64,000 nt of DNA from Aldrovandia affinis (GCA_029706075.1 JAINUG010000389.1:101001-165000), one strand, 5' to 3'. Positions 1 through 13,322 are shown, numbered from the stretch's first letter. The notes: generated by a model from the letters alone, not told the origin. Numbers and translations are program-made.

Positions 1-984
1 TTTCAGCTTCTGCCTATAGGCAGGCAGGAGCAAGACGGAAGAGTGGTCAGATTTGCCAAATGGGGCGCGCAGGAGTGGTTTGTAGGCATCCCGGAAGGGG
101 GAATAGCAGTGGTCTAAAATGTTATTTCCCCGAGTGTTCATGTTGATGTGTTGGTAGTATTTAGGTAATACTGTCCGCAGGGACGTCTGGTTGAAGTCCC
201 CCGCGATTACGATGGCGCCGTCTGGGTGTTTGTTCTCAGTCTGACTGATCATACCACACAGTTCTTTCAGCGCCAGCTCCTTACTGGCTTGTGGTGGTAT
301 GTACACGGCTACCATAACAATAACGGTAAATTCCCGTGGTAGCCAGAAGGGCTGACAAGTCACTGAGATATTCCAGGTCGGGTGAGCAGAATGATATGGG
401 GGAGTGAATGCTATTAGAAGCACACCAGTCCGTGGAGACCATTATAGCCACCCCTCCCCCTTTGTTCTTACCGGTGAGTTACTTTGTTCTGTCCGCGCGG
501 AATACACAGAATCCAGGTGTAAATATTGCGTCATCAGGAATCTCCGGGGACAGCCATGTCTCAGTCAAACAGATTATATTGCAGTCTCTCGTTTCTCGTT
601 GGAACTCGATTCTTGCTCTAAGATCGCAAAGTTTGTTGTCCAAACTCTGCACGTTAGCTAGCAGGATCGCGGGTAGCGGGGCTCTGCTAGCCCTCCACTT
701 CACTCTCACTAGCACGCCGGCTCTGGATCCTCTTTTCCGGCGGCGTTTGTGACGAGAGGCCGGTGCTGGGATGTAGCCTAGCGCGAACTCCAGGTCCCAG
801 TGTAAAACTCTGTTTTTTCGCTGGTGTGCGGCGATTCTCTGAGTTGCAGCAGTGTGTCCCTATCATACTTGAAATAACTCTCTACACTATTTACATAAAT
901 AATAAAAATAAATGCTAGATTTAGCAACAAGCTGTAAGGTTTTTGAGGAGCTCCAGGCAGTGCAGCCATTCCGTCCGGCGCGCA
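1..984 (-). mobile_element. LINE (Rex1/CR1-like) 5' part: apurinic-type endonuclease
   Basis: Read on the minus strand, this is the N-terminal endonuclease of a jockey-superfamily LINE, which nicks the target DNA for reverse transcription. Visible motifs in order are ANVQSLDNKL, LTETWLS, GGGVAIMVSTDWC, AVYIPPQA, AGDFNQTSLR and FGKSDHSSV, covering the N/E/Y/D-N/SDH positions of the fold. The reverse transcriptase part would lie beyond the left edge of the window. The motifs are not all in one open frame, so this copy is probably decayed. Its 5' end abuts zinc-finger unit flank (tatacatactg...) near 985. Rex1/Babar is my best clade guess; CR1 is possible. Confidence 0.8.
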
Positions 985-1170
985 TTTTTATACATACTGT
1001 CGCGATCCAGGGGGGTCGCTCATCTAAAATGTGTGCGCGGGGCATTGTGGGGGAAACGCAGCTGTTTGTTTGTGCGTCTCCCCCGGTGTAATTACACAAT
1101 TGTATTGTTAGCCCTTTATGTGTGTGTTAGGATACCATGTGATTGTGTTAGCTAGCTGGTCGCGGTGAGT
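985..1170 (+). promoter_or_regulatory. Candidate promoter/5' noncoding exon, unit A
   Basis: A CpG-containing block (gcgatccaggggggtcgc, then 'gtgcgcggggcattgtggggg') runs to a consensus splice donor, g|gtgagt at 1,165. The same block and donor position recur in unit C (donor gtaagt at 16,233) and unit D (gtgagt at 25,881). The large zinc-finger exon begins behind an acceptor, so this is the best candidate first exon. Promoter activity is inferred. Units B, E and F lack the block. Confidence 0.45.
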
Positions 1171-3275
<2,105 letters not shown>

Positions 3276-3776
3276 CTGGAGGTGAGAATTCATTCAGGTA
3301 AATTGTACCCAGCTTGTGACTCAATTGAATAATTTTTCTAATTTAATCTGACACAGGAGAAACAGCAGCCTCTCCTTTTTGCTCTGCTGCCAACCAGCTG
3401 AGCTGAACTGCTCTCTCACCCTCCCCGCATGTCACTGTACCTAGTGAGTTTGTTAGCTAGCTACTAACCAGCTACTTGTAGCTGCTGTAGCCCATAGTGG
3501 ACATTATCCAAAGTGATCTGAAAATGCAAGTTTAATGACAAACACCACACAATTTTCATTGACCATATTCTGGTTTTTTTCCTATTTATTTTTTTGCTGT
3601 GTTAATGTGATAATGCTCTTTACAATGGTATGAAAAAGGTTTTTAAAAGTACATTTTAACTGATTGAATTGTGCAAATACCCTGATCAAGGACTAGTGCA
3701 CTGGATGCGCCAATTGAGAGGCTCCATAAAGTGTTGTGATGTAGAAGGAATCTTGCTGTTTTGTTTAAAAAATTGA
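3276..3776 (+). other. 3' flank of unit A
   Basis: This flank is shared with units D and F ('cagctgagctgaactgctctc'). It is probably 3' UTR and downstream DNA of the zinc-finger gene. No gene or RNA is recognised. Confidence 0.45.
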
Positions 3777-4108
3777 TTATTTTTTTTCTCCAGTTTTTCT
3801 CCCAATTTGGTTGCCAATTATACCCTCTATTTATCTAAATTCACCCTCCCCCACGAGTCAGCCACCCGTCCTCCGGGTCGAGAAACTGAACTCTACCACG
3901 GACACCTTTTCCCGCTCCGAGACGGACTCGTGCGGGCTCACCCTCCCCCAGAGGCGGACAGCCAAATGCTGCCCCAGATCGGGGCTGACCAGGGCCGGTC
4001 TGGTAGAAACGCGGGTTTCGAACCGTGTCCCTGACAGGCAGCGCACACCACACCACACCGGACCAGCCAACGTGTGGTGCATTAGACCGCTATGCTATCC
4101 GCTGCCTT
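3777..4108 (-). mobile_element. tRNA-derived SINE, family 1
   Basis: On the minus strand a tRNA-like head (ggatagcatagcggtcta as box A region, ggttcgaaacc as box B) is followed by a body and the tail 'ataattggcaaccaaattgg' running into an A-rich end. The same element occurs at ~29,112 at the same unit position (unit D), and elsewhere in units B and C. It is non-coding and LINE-dependent. The promoter boxes belong to the SINE, not to a functional tRNA. Confidence 0.8.
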
Positions 4109-4155
4109 TGGTGACGTGTTGTTGACTTATAAAAACTATTTTACAAATTCTGCAA

Positions 4156-4324
4156 CAGGGATTTCCAAACTTTTTACTCTCACAGCCCCCTAAAGTGCTC
4201 ATCCTCTGGCTGATGCTCCCGGCCTTAATAAAATAATTAATTGTTGTCAAATGAATCCAACACCCACAGAAGCCTGCAATGCAATGGGCTGGGACTCCTT
4301 CACCGACCCGTGTGGGAACCCCTG
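4156..4324. mobile_element. hAT-type MITE, 169 bp
   Basis: The terminal inverted repeats are cagggatttccaaac and gtgtgggaacccctg. The flanking 8-bp target duplication is ttctgcaa/ttctacaa with one mismatch. Both features are typical of hAT elements. There is no coding capacity. The orthologous insertion is seen in unit D (29,493) and, truncated, in unit B (10,993), so it predates those duplications. Confidence 0.8.
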
Positions 4325-4335
4325 TTCTACAATGC

Positions 4336-4536
4336 CAATTAAAGACTCACCTGTTTAGGCAGGCTTTTTAGTCATCCATAGCCACCCTATGTTCCTGTTC
4401 ATGTTTTTATCTTATTTCTTAGATGTTTGATTGAATTTTGTATTGATGCATTCTATTTTTATTGATGTAAAGCACCCTGTGCACCCGTGCTGAGAAGGGC
4501 GCTATAGAAATAAAGTTTTACTTACTTACTTTACTT
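4336..4536 (+). mobile_element. LINE 3'-end retroposon with (TTAC)n tail
   Basis: This insertion is absent from the matching place in unit D and is flanked by the 7-bp duplication acaatgc (4,329-4,335 and 4,537-4,543). Its 3' part (gcgctatagaaataaag then ttac repeats) is of the L2/CR1 3'-end type. It is a 5'-truncated, recent, unit-specific insertion. Confidence 0.7.
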
Positions 4537-4543
4537 ACAATGC

Positions 4544-5904
4544 AGGCTGAGCCAGCTCTTTAGACTTGTGCATAAAGGTTATCATTTACTTAAAGTTCTG
4601 AAACGTCTTTTATTCAGTTTTGTTTGTAGTGGAGTACAATAAAGGATATTATTAACTCTGTCCATTACAACATACAGTATCTTATCTCATTTGTTTTTAC
4701 TGTATCACAAATTGTTATTTGTAATAGCACAAACTGTATTTGTTTGAATGCTGTGTTCTCAATACAATTTTAAGACATGCATGGTTACTTTCTGTTTTGC
4801 ATATTGTTTTGTTGTTAATTTTACAGTAAACTGAAACTTTTCTGTTGTAAATGTCAACAGTGTGTATGTTCTTGTTGAATGAAACTTGGGAAGTCTTCAT
4901 CTTATGGAATTAAATGCTTTGCCAGTTAAATTATGTATTATTGTCATTATTAGCTGGCCTTGAATAATGAAGTTGTATTTTATTGGTTATTAATTTGCCT
5001 ACAACTTTAAAAAATATTTTTTTAAACTTTCAAAACAGCAGAGTAACAAAGAGAAGACGACGTTCAATACACAATACTAGATTTTGGTCACAAGAAGATT
5101 AAATGAATAAAAAAAACCCACCAAAAAAGCTGACTTTAAAAAATAAACATTTTCAATTAAAAGTACATATGGAAAAAAAGAAAAATCACCGTTCAGCAGT
5201 CAGGCTCTCTGGTGGATCAGTGCTCAGACATGAAAAAAGGTATAATTCTAATATAGTATAAATATATCATATTTACAATAAAAACGACTGTGCGTCTGTC
5301 ATAATTGATTTGAAACTGGGAGGTGCTGAATGGAGGTTTAAAAAAGTTCATTAGAAAAAAACATTTGATTGACCAACCTGAAAGGCACACGGGAAGAAAA
5401 TCGATCAATGTAGCTAGCAACGCAAGCACGCGAGTTAGCTAGCTAGCTCTCAAGAAGTAACCAGCCTTGACAACCTAGCCAGGTTCCAGGCTGAGCTGCA
5501 GCTCTGTGGCAGCCAGCACTAACATGCTGTTGGGGCGTTATCTTGTTTTCATGTTCTGGCAGTGTCCTACTCGTCACAATTAAAATATTGTAGCAGTGGG
5601 TGCTGAATCAAAACTCAAGAAGATTCGCTTTTCCATAATCGTGCTACCAGTTTTATTGGTATCTTCTATTTGGATTTTTAAATTTCAATTCAATTTTACA
5701 GATCGATCTTTTAAAAGTTGGCATTCCCAACTAAGAAAAACAAAAAAGGATGTTGAGGTAAACAGGTTCGACAATTTGTTTCACAAAGACAGGGGCACAA
5801 TATAAAACATTTACATCCAACATCAAAAGCACAAGACAGGAATACATAAGGGCACAAATCAGAAAAAGTTAAGCTCAAAAGGATTTAAAAGAAAAAAGGA
5901 GGAA
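4544..5904. repeat. Spacer module S1, after unit A
   Basis: This long AT-rich spacer is shared with the regions after units C and D and in part B (12,394-12,970; ~20,057-20,668; 29,661-30,874). A recognisable core is 'ctctcaagaagtaaccagcc' near 5,448. No coding exon, RNA gene or further mobile element is recognised in it. Confidence 0.6.
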
Positions 5905-6605
5905 TTTGTGCTCGGGTCTAGTTCCCCAGATCGCACCTCCTCTGGGGGGTGAGCTATATAACAAGTTATTTCCAGTGGCTCACCCCCCATTTCCTCCTCG
6001 CCCTTCTCTCATCTTTCAAAAAGTCAGCCATTAGAACAAAAACACAAGATGGAGGTCCATATAGGCTTAAATCAAGAGAAAAGGAAACTCGTATAAAAGC
6101 AAAAATTGGTTTTGTGTGCGGGTTTCTGGACCCAAAGCGCGTCTCCTCTGGGGGTGAGCTACATATATGACCAGTTCTTTCCAGTGGCTCACACGCCATT
6201 TCCTCCTTGCCCCTCTCTTGTCCTTCAAAAAGTCCACCAAAACGCCATCCAAGGTTTTGAAACCTCCTCCCGGAGAGTGAACAGGTCCGCTGTTAGTTCT
6301 TGGTGGACCTTAATGTTCCTCGTCTCCCACAGGACCTGCTTTACGGTGTTCACGATCCTCCACTGGCGCTGCAGCTCCGGGGTCCTACATCCCTCTGGGG
6401 GGCCAAACAGGACCCTCTCAGTCATCAGGGAGGATCTCGGCAGGAGCTTGTTCGGGGAGACAGAGGACACAAGGCCCAGACCCGTCTGGCCATGGAGCAC
6501 TCTCAGAACAGATGGTGTTCATGTTCTGAGTCAGTGCATCCGTGGGGGCAGTTCTCAGTCAGGTTAAGCGCCATCTAAACATGAATGACCTGGTGGGGAG
6601 ACAAC
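5905..6605 (-). mobile_element. Tx1/L1-like LINE C-terminal fragment
   Basis: The minus-strand reading contains 'WRIVNTVKQVLWETRNIKV', the segment downstream of the RVT zinc-binding region seen more fully at 22,783-23,040. A ~210-bp stretch with the 'ggctcacmcsccatttcctcc' core occurs twice (about 5,930-6,020 and 6,140-6,240), so this copy holds an internal duplication. The plus-strand frames over it are shadows. Confidence 0.65.
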
Positions 6606-6659
6606 TGTGAGCGGACATCAATGCAATATCTTTTTGTTTATTTGTTAAAGGTTACAGAT

Positions 6660-7057
6660 TTGCGTTTTTCCCCATCTCAAAAAGGACATGATGTTTTATT
6701 AGAACAAAGCATAGCAACACAGGGAAGCCCAAAGAAAACTACAAAATCACAGGGAAACCTACGGAGGTCGCTTATTACACAGACACATACCATCACGGTT
6801 TACAATACAAAGACTCACATGCAATAATCCTCCATAACAAGGGAGTTAGTCATTAACATAACTAAATAATAAATATGATCTGTAGCGCTCGCAAACGCCT
6901 ATGGGACATTAGGAGGCGCAAAGCCCCAGAGCTGCCAGTTAGCCTTAGTGGCTATGCTACACGCAGGAAGTAGCAACCGCTAATAACACACAAAACGGCG
7001 GAGCCATACATTTAGCATTAATGGTGGCTAAACTAACGGGTCACCATTACAATATGT
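6660..7057. repeat. Spacer module S2, solo-LTR-like, between A and B
   Basis: This module recurs at 12,975-13,322, 23,876-24,296 and 43,515-43,785, and inverted at 32,690-33,505. On the minus strand it begins tgtaatggtgacccg and has a TATA-like stretch and an aataaaac signal near its other end. That layout suggests an old solo LTR, but I could not define a target duplication. Treated as a fossil element of uncertain family. Confidence 0.35.
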
Positions 7058-7069
7058 ATTAAATAACTT

Positions 7070-7428
7070 TTGCGGCAGCACGGTGGTGCAGTGGATAGCA
7101 CTGTCGCCTCACAGCAAGAAGGTCTCGGGTTCGAATCCAGGCCAGGGGCCTTTCTGTGTGGAGTTGTTCTCCCCGTGTCCGCGTGGGTTTCCTCCGGGTA
7201 CTCCGGTTTCTTCCCACAGTCCAAAGACGTGCAAGTTAGGCTAATTGGAGAGTCTAAATTGCCCGTAGGTATGAGTGTGTGAGTGAATGGTGTATGTAGT
7301 GCCCTGCGATGGATTGGCGACCTGTCCAGGGTGTATTCATGCCTCTCACTCCAATGCATGCTGGGATAGGCTCCAGCCCCCCCCAGCAACCCTAACTAGG
7401 AATAAGCGGCTGAAGAAGATGAGATGAG
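7070..7428 (+). mobile_element. tRNA-derived SINE, 'gcggcacggtggtgcagtgg' type
   Basis: The head (gcagcacggtggtgcagtgg, box B gggttcgaatcc), the body (ccgcgtgggtttcctccggg) and the tail (gataggctccag, ending in gatga repeats) match a SINE type widespread in fishes. A perfect 12-bp target duplication attaaataactt flanks it (7,058-7,069 and 7,429-7,440). It is absent from the same place in the other units, so it is younger than the duplications. Confidence 0.85.
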
Positions 7429-7440
7429 ATTAAATAACTT

Positions 7441-9029
7441 GAAACACTGAATACATTACAAATGGCATGTCAGTGAACTGAATTCTGCATCAAAATTATA
7501 CAAAATTGTTTGGTTACAGTTACAATAATCACTCACCTCATTATTCTTACGCATTCCTGGTGGCTGGAGTAAAGTAGTACACTCTGTAGTTCTCTCATTT
7601 AGCATTTGAACAGTGACCTGTCATGTGATCTGTAATCAGGAAGTCATGTCCTTCATGGAGAGTGAATTTGTGAATTGTTTGCGGTTACCTGTTACAATCA
7701 GTTTCCATCTGCAAACCTTGTATGCCTTTGGTTGCATCGTCGGTATGTATCTTCTTCTTCTTATGCTTACCTTCTATTGCGAAGTATTTTTGTAATTTGA
7801 TCGAAACATCTAACCCCTGCATATCAACATTGCTAGGAGCGCGAATTTCCGAGATGAATCGGCGTTCTGGAACCCATTCGTTCCAAATGTGACGCAAACT
7901 TTACTTCATCATGTCGAAGAATACGTTGAACAGAAATGTTTATTTAATTATTTGCTGCTAAGGGAACCCTTTTATTCAGAGATCGGACAGTCGACATACA
8001 ACGTACAAAATTATACCGCTGGTCCCATCGGTTGCTATGAAATTTCGCGCTTCCGTGTGAGTTGTAGTTATTATTTTATACTTTTATGGTGATCGCTCGA
8101 TTCCTCAATACATGGGGTTGATTTACAACTAAAAATTAAAAGCGCAGCCCTAATTCCGAGCTTCGTCCCGGAAGTTGCTTGAAATCAGTTTCCCGCATTC
8201 CCGGTGTATTCCTATGAATCCGTTGAAGAGAAAGAGCATCGCATCAAGTTGCATTGAAGGTGCAAGAAATATAAAACCTAGGGAGACAAACATCTGAGCG
8301 AATACGGGTTTTGTTTCCATATTTATTTTTTAAATGGCCATTCGCGCTAGTTGGACACTCCGGTAACATACGTCTCCCATCAAGGCAGAGTGTAGGTATG
8401 CACGGAATATCATGACTCACTCGTTGTAGTTATAAATCACAACCCATACACACTGCAAAAGCGAACGTTACTGAGTTATATTTCTGTTTGTTTCCTAATT
8501 AATTCTGGCCTTTTGGACGCAGACGTTTGGTTTGATGAATTTGCTTTGATACCCGGCACAATGCCAACATTGTTGACAGAACTCTAGTGTGTAAATACCA
8601 TCAGATTGTGTTTGTTCATGTATCTTGCATTTTTATTTTTATTTTTTGATACATACTTTCCCTTAAGTAGTTTATTGGGGACATGTGTTGGAAATTATTC
8701 TTGGCTATTAACACTTAATGTAATGCTTCTGATGCTTGTTTTTAACATTGTGGCAATGCTTTTCCTATGACCCTGTCAAAAACAAATAAAGAAAATAGAA
8801 AAGAAAACACATTCTATAGCCACCATGCATCATTTACTAGCTAGGTAACATAGCTAATGTTCCAATTGTATCGTATAGAATGGTTTTTATTTTAATCATT
8901 AACGTAAAGTAAAACATTCCCTCTGACACCTACTGTGGGAAGAGATGTTGTATCAGTTGACCAGTTGATGCAGGTTTATAGCATTGATGCATGTGTGTGC
9001 CAACACACTTCTCTCCTCTGATTCAGTAG
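7441..9029. repeat. Spacer module S3 and upstream region of unit B
   Basis: This module is shared with 13,330-14,880, 24,300-25,715, 35,855-36,545 and 44,905-46,070. It includes 'catcgtcggtatgtatctt' near 7,735 and the 'ggttgctatgraatttcgcgc' block. It runs into the common intron-like stretch (8,672) and the acceptor before the unit B exon. No reading frame resembles a known protein. The candidate first exon seen in A, C and D is missing here. Confidence 0.55.
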
Positions 9030-9081
9030 GACCATTTACCTGCAGGAGCTGCACTTCTGCACAGCTTTGAGCAGCAGTGTG

Positions 9082-10809
9082 ATGCAGGCAGGAGTCTGTC
9101 TGAGACGGACACTGAGACAACACTACCAGAGCTCACTGAGCAGCACAGGATCAGACAGAAAGAAGAGGAACTCAGTGGACTGGAGTCTGTCCACATGGCA
9201 AAGTCAGAGACAGTGTGTGCTGCACCAGGACTCCACACACTGGAGCCAGAGTGTGTTACAGCACACAGTCGGGGTCAGTGGTCTGCACCACACACACACA
9301 TCAGTGATAAAAACAGAAACTGATCTGGGCTCCACCCACACTGGGGATCTTATTAAGACAGAGAGCCTCGACAGTACAGAGCTGGGATATGTACCCCACC
9401 TGCATCCTGTCCAGATCAAAACAGAGACTGATGATGGAGGCTACCTTAAAGCTGAACCGGACAGCGACTTGCAGGACATTAAATGTGTCACTATTAAATC
9501 TGATCAAATGAAGTGTGAATCCAGTGAAAGTTTAATGAGTGAGCTCATAAATATCAATGAGCAGTCTAATTTAAATGACCAGCTGGAAATTGATACAAGT
9601 GAAAAGCCCTACAAATGTATTGAGTGTGAGAAGTCCTTTAAGCACAAATCCGATTTAAGAAGACACCAAATAATTCATACAGGTGAAAAGCCCTACAAAT
9701 GTACTCAGTGTGGGAAGTGTTTTAATCAGAAGTCTAATTTAAATGACCACCTGAGAAGTCATACAGGTGAAAGGCTCTACAAATGTACTCAGTGTGAGAA
9801 GTGTTTTAAATACAAATCCTATTTAAGAAAACACCAAATATTTCATACAGATGTAAAGCCCTACAAATGTACTCAGTGTGGGAAGTGTTTTAGCCAAGAC
9901 AGTTATTTACATAACCACCTGCGAATTCATACAGGTGAAAAGCCCTACAAATGTACTGAGTGTGGGAAGTGTTTTAGCCAAGACAGTTATTTACATAACC
10001 ACCGGCGAATTCATACAGGTGAAAAGCCCTACAAATGTACTCAGTGTGAGAAGTGTTTTAATCAGAAGTCTAATTTAAATAGCCACCTGAGAAGTCATAC
10101 AGGTGAAAAGCCCTACAAATGTACTCAGTGTGGGAAGTGTTTTAGCCAAGACAGTTATTTACATAACCACCTGCAAATTCATACAGGGGAAAAGCCCTAC
10201 AAATGTACTCAGTGTGAGAAGTGTTTTAATGAGAAGTCTAATTTAAATAACCACCTGAGAATTCATACAGGTGAAAAGCCCTACAAATGTACGCAGTGTG
10301 AGAAGTGTTTTAATGAGAAGTCTAATTTAAATAATCACCTGAGAAGTCATACAGGTGAAAAGCCCTACAAATGTACTCAGTGTGAGAAGAGTTTTAGTCA
10401 GAAGTCTAACTTAAACAAGCACTTGCAAATTCATACAGGTGAAAAACGCTACACATGTACTCAGTGTGAGAAGAGTTTTAATCAGAAGTGTAATTTAAAT
10501 AACCACCTGAAAAGTCATACAGGTGAAAGGCCCTACAAATGTACTCAGTGTGAGAAGTGTTTTAATGAGAAGTCTAATTTAAATAACCATCTGAGAAGTC
10601 ATACAGGTGAAAAGCCCTACAAATGTACTCAGTGTGAGAAGAGTTTTAGTCAGAAGTCTAACTTAAACAAGCACCTGCAAATTCATACAGGTGAAAAACC
10701 ATACACATGTACTCAGTGTGGGAAGTGTTTTTATCAAAAGTATATTTTAAACAAGCACCTGCGAATTCATACAGGTGAAAAGCCCTACTCAGTGTGGGAA
10801 GTGTTTTAG
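9082..10809 (+). CDS. C2H2 zinc-finger protein, unit B, 14 fingers
   Basis: This is the longest finger array of the cluster: 575 residues from the conserved ATG (MQAGVCLRR), with 14 complete C2H2 fingers from residue ~173 joined by TGEKPYKC-type linkers. A one-base loss near 9,106 and a one-base gain near 9,270 put ~55 N-terminal residues in another frame and then restore it. The VIKTE/LIKTE/QIKTE/LKAE acidic motifs after that point are intact. Fingers 9-11 and 12-14 are a 252-bp direct duplication. An 8-bp loss in the next finger ends the frame at PYSVWEVF; the remnant continues to ~10,880. The DNA target is unknown and a nuclear location is inferred. Confidence 0.8.
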   Translation: MQAGVCLRRTLRQHYQSSLSSTGSDRKKRNSVDWSLSTWQSQRQCVLHQDSTHWSQSVLQHTVGVSGLHHTHTSVIKTETDLGSTHTGDLIKTESLDSTELGYVPHLHPVQIKTETDDGGYLKAEPDSDLQDIKCVTIKSDQMKCESSESLMSELININEQSNLNDQLEIDTSEKPYKCIECEKSFKHKSDLRRHQIIHTGEKPYKCTQCGKCFNQKSNLNDHLRSHTGERLYKCTQCEKCFKYKSYLRKHQIFHTDVKPYKCTQCGKCFSQDSYLHNHLRIHTGEKPYKCTECGKCFSQDSYLHNHRRIHTGEKPYKCTQCEKCFNQKSNLNSHLRSHTGEKPYKCTQCGKCFSQDSYLHNHLQIHTGEKPYKCTQCEKCFNEKSNLNNHLRIHTGEKPYKCTQCEKCFNEKSNLNNHLRSHTGEKPYKCTQCEKSFSQKSNLNKHLQIHTGEKRYTCTQCEKSFNQKCNLNNHLKSHTGERPYKCTQCEKCFNEKSNLNNHLRSHTGEKPYKCTQCEKSFSQKSNLNKHLQIHTGEKPYTCTQCGKCFYQKYILNKHLRIHTGEKPYSVWEVF

Positions 10810-10885
10810 CCAAGCAGGTACTTTGAAGTGCCACCTGAAAATTCATGCAGGTCAAAAGCCAGACAGATGTATTTATTGAGGGAAG
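10810..10885 (+). pseudogene. Out-of-frame last finger of unit B
   Basis: Sequence for '[19 protein letters not shown]' plus the family's end motif lies past the unit B stop in another frame. It marks the ancestral C-terminus. Confidence 0.7.
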
Positions 10886-10992
10886 TTTTTAATCAAGATG
10901 CAGTTTGAACAAGCACTGGATAATTAATTCAGGTTTATTGTGTGTGTGACCGTACCTAGTTAGTGTTTTTGACTTTTTGAATTTTAACAAAT

Positions 10993-11097
10993 TCTGCAAC
11001 AGGGATATCCAAACTTTTTACTCTCACAGCCCCTAAAGTGCTTAACCTCTGGCTGATGCTCCTGGCCTTAATAAAATAATTAATTGTTGTCAAATGT
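10993..11097. mobile_element. hAT MITE, 3'-truncated copy in unit B
   Basis: It begins cagggatatccaaac at the same position relative to 'attctgcaa' as the copies in A and D, but breaks off after 'aattgttgtcaaatgta'. This is the same ancestral insertion, later cut by a deletion. Confidence 0.75.
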
Positions 11098-11997
11098 ATC
11101 TTATTTATATAACGTTATGAAACATGTATTTTCTTCAGTTTTGTATGTAGAGTAAAATAAAGGATATTCTTAACTTAGTCCATTACAACTTGTCGTAGCA
11201 TAAGTTCAATGCTGATATCTCATTTGTGTTTACTGAATAAGAAATTATTTGTAATAGCACAAACTGTAATTGAATGCTGTGTTCTCAATACTATTTTAAG
11301 CCATGCATGATTACTTTTGTTTTACGTATTGTTTTGTTGTTGTTTTTACATTGTTGTATTTTTTCCCCCCTGCTCAGACACTACAGTTTAAATGTAGCCT
11401 TTGAACTAAATCTGGTACAAAATAGTAGATGCACTACCATCCATGTTGAAAATCGTATACTGTTCCTGTCAAATAAACCCTTATGTCCTGATGAATTCAT
11501 AATCACTGTTCAATAAATCTATGAAATGAATCAAATTCATGAGTCATAAAATCACTCTTATACTATAACTGTTCCCTTGTTTCAGTGGGAGTTTTAATTG
11601 CTGTTACACACACCTGTACTGAAAGGCTTTAATTAAGCTCCAAGTAGATTTTGTGAGTCATCAAAGCTCAGTGGACTGTTGTGTTGATGCTTTGGGAGGC
11701 CCAGGTCAGAGCTTTTGGAATTGGGTTAGTGCTGGATGTGACCTGGAGTTACTCTCTGAATGGAGGCTCCAGTGCTGGTCTGTACAGTGTTGGAGCAGCT
11801 GTTGGGACTTGTAAGGAGTTTCCCCATCTATCAGTGTCTGAACAAAATCCCAAGTTTCAAATTCAGCTACAAAGTGATTTATTCAATTTGACTTGTCACG
11901 AATGATCTACTCTTAGCAATTACCCGTCACAGATTCTGTAGCCGTCTCATGTGACAGAAACGCCCATTCTCAGGAAATGAGGGATAACATATTTAAA
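11098..11997 (+). other. 3' region of unit B with polyadenylation-like signal
   Basis: This region is shared with unit C (~18,415-19,135) and unit F (~49,320-49,740). 'cactgttcaataaatct' near 11,505 contains an aataaa signal that could end zinc-finger transcripts. A 74-codon open frame at 11,681-11,905, also present in C at 18,828-19,052, has no recognised domain and most likely reflects duplication only. Confidence 0.4.
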
Positions 11998-12377
11998 TGT
12001 TAAATTAGATTTTTCCCCATTTTTTCTCACAATTTGGTTTAATTATACCCTCTATTTATCTCAATTCACCCTCCCCCACGAGTCCGCTGCCTGTCCTCCG
12101 GGGCGAGACACTATTTCCTGGCCGATTTTTATCCGCCTCTTCTGATGGAAATCTACCACGGAGGCCTTTTTCCTGCTCCTCGATGGACTTGTGTCGGCTC
12201 ACCCTCCCCCCTTCCCCGGAGGCGGACAGCCAAACGCCGCCTCTGATCAGAGGTGACGACCAGGGCCAGTCTGGTAGAGACGCGGTCTTCGAACTGCGCC
12301 CCTCACAGGCAGCGCACACCACACCGGACCAGCCAAAGTGTGGTGCATTAGACCACTACGCTATCCACCAGCCCCAA
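11998..12377 (-). mobile_element. tRNA-derived SINE, family 1
   Basis: This is the same family as at 3,777 (head ggctggtggatagcgtagtg on the minus strand, tail toward lower coordinates). A 16-bp target duplication with one mismatch (ggataacatatttaaa at 11,982; ggataacacatttaaa at 12,378) flanks it. Unit C carries the same insertion, now inverted with its surroundings. Confidence 0.85.
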
Positions 12378-12974
12378 GGATAACACATTTAAACACGGAT
12401 GGCTACAGGCAGTTTAATGACATATATAGCCAGCTAGTAACCTAGAGCAGGAGGGATGGCTACAGCCTGTAGGTTAATCAGTTAGCTAGCTAAAACATAA
12501 AAACAAGTGAGTCTCATTTGCCACGCCTATTAGGTCCATTTCCGTTATTTCTTCATGCTGGTACGGTTCCTTAAAGGACAACAGAATCATAAGGCATTAA
12601 TCACATTGTTAGTTTTTTCTTATAAAGGCCAATTTGTCAGAATTGGCATGAAACTGGGAGGTGATGAAATTAAGTTTAAAAAGGTTCATAAGAAAAAAAC
12701 ATTTGATCGACCAATCACCTGATAGGCACACAGGGAAAAATCGATCAATGTAGCTGGAAATGTAAGCAAGCGAGTTAGCTAGCTAGCTATCAAGAAGTAA
12801 CCAGCCTTGACAACCTTGACATCTGGCAGCTAGCATTAACATGCTGTTGGTGCGTTGTCTTGTTTTCATGTTCTGGCTGTGTCCTACTCATCACAATTTA
12901 AATATTGTAGCGGTGGGTGCTGAATCAAAACTCAGGAAGATATGCTTTTCCATAATTGCGTTATCAGCTTTATT
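12378..12974. repeat. Spacer module S1, after unit B (shortened)
   Basis: This is a reduced copy of the spacer after unit A, including 'caagaagtaaccagccttga' near 12,790. A deletion joins 'cagctttatt' of S1 directly to the S2 module near 12,970. The Tx1-like fragment present after A, C and D is missing. No gene is seen. Confidence 0.55.
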
Positions 12975-13322
12975 AGAGCAAAGCATAGCAACGCAGGGAA
13001 GCACAAATAACACCAAATCACAGGAAACCTACGAGGGTCACTTATTACACAGACACATACCATCACGGTTTACAATACAAAGACTCGCATGCAATAATCC
13101 TCCATAACAAGGGAGTTAGTCATTAACATAACTAAATAATAAATATAAGCTGTAGCGCTCGCAAAGGCCTCTGGGGCATTAGGAAGCGCAAAGCCCCAGA
13201 GCCGCCAGTTAGCCTTAGTGGCTATGCTACACGCAGGAAGTAGCAAGCGGTAATAACACGCAAAACGGCGGAGCCATACATTTAGCATTAATGGTGGCTG
13301 AACTAACGGGTCACCGTTACAA
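12975..13322. repeat. Spacer module S2, solo-LTR-like
   Basis: Second copy of the module described at 6,660. It ends at 'cgggtcaccgttacaatatg'. An open frame on its minus strand has no recognised domain. Confidence 0.35.

Noticed and set aside
11681-11905. 74-codon frame repeated at 18,828-19,052
   Set aside because: Present only because units B and C are duplicates; absent as an open frame in F, and no domain or splice signals.
13070-13288. 72-codon minus frame in the S2 module (also near 43,532-43,777)
   Set aside because: Not kept open in the other S2 copies, no domain; repeat-derived.
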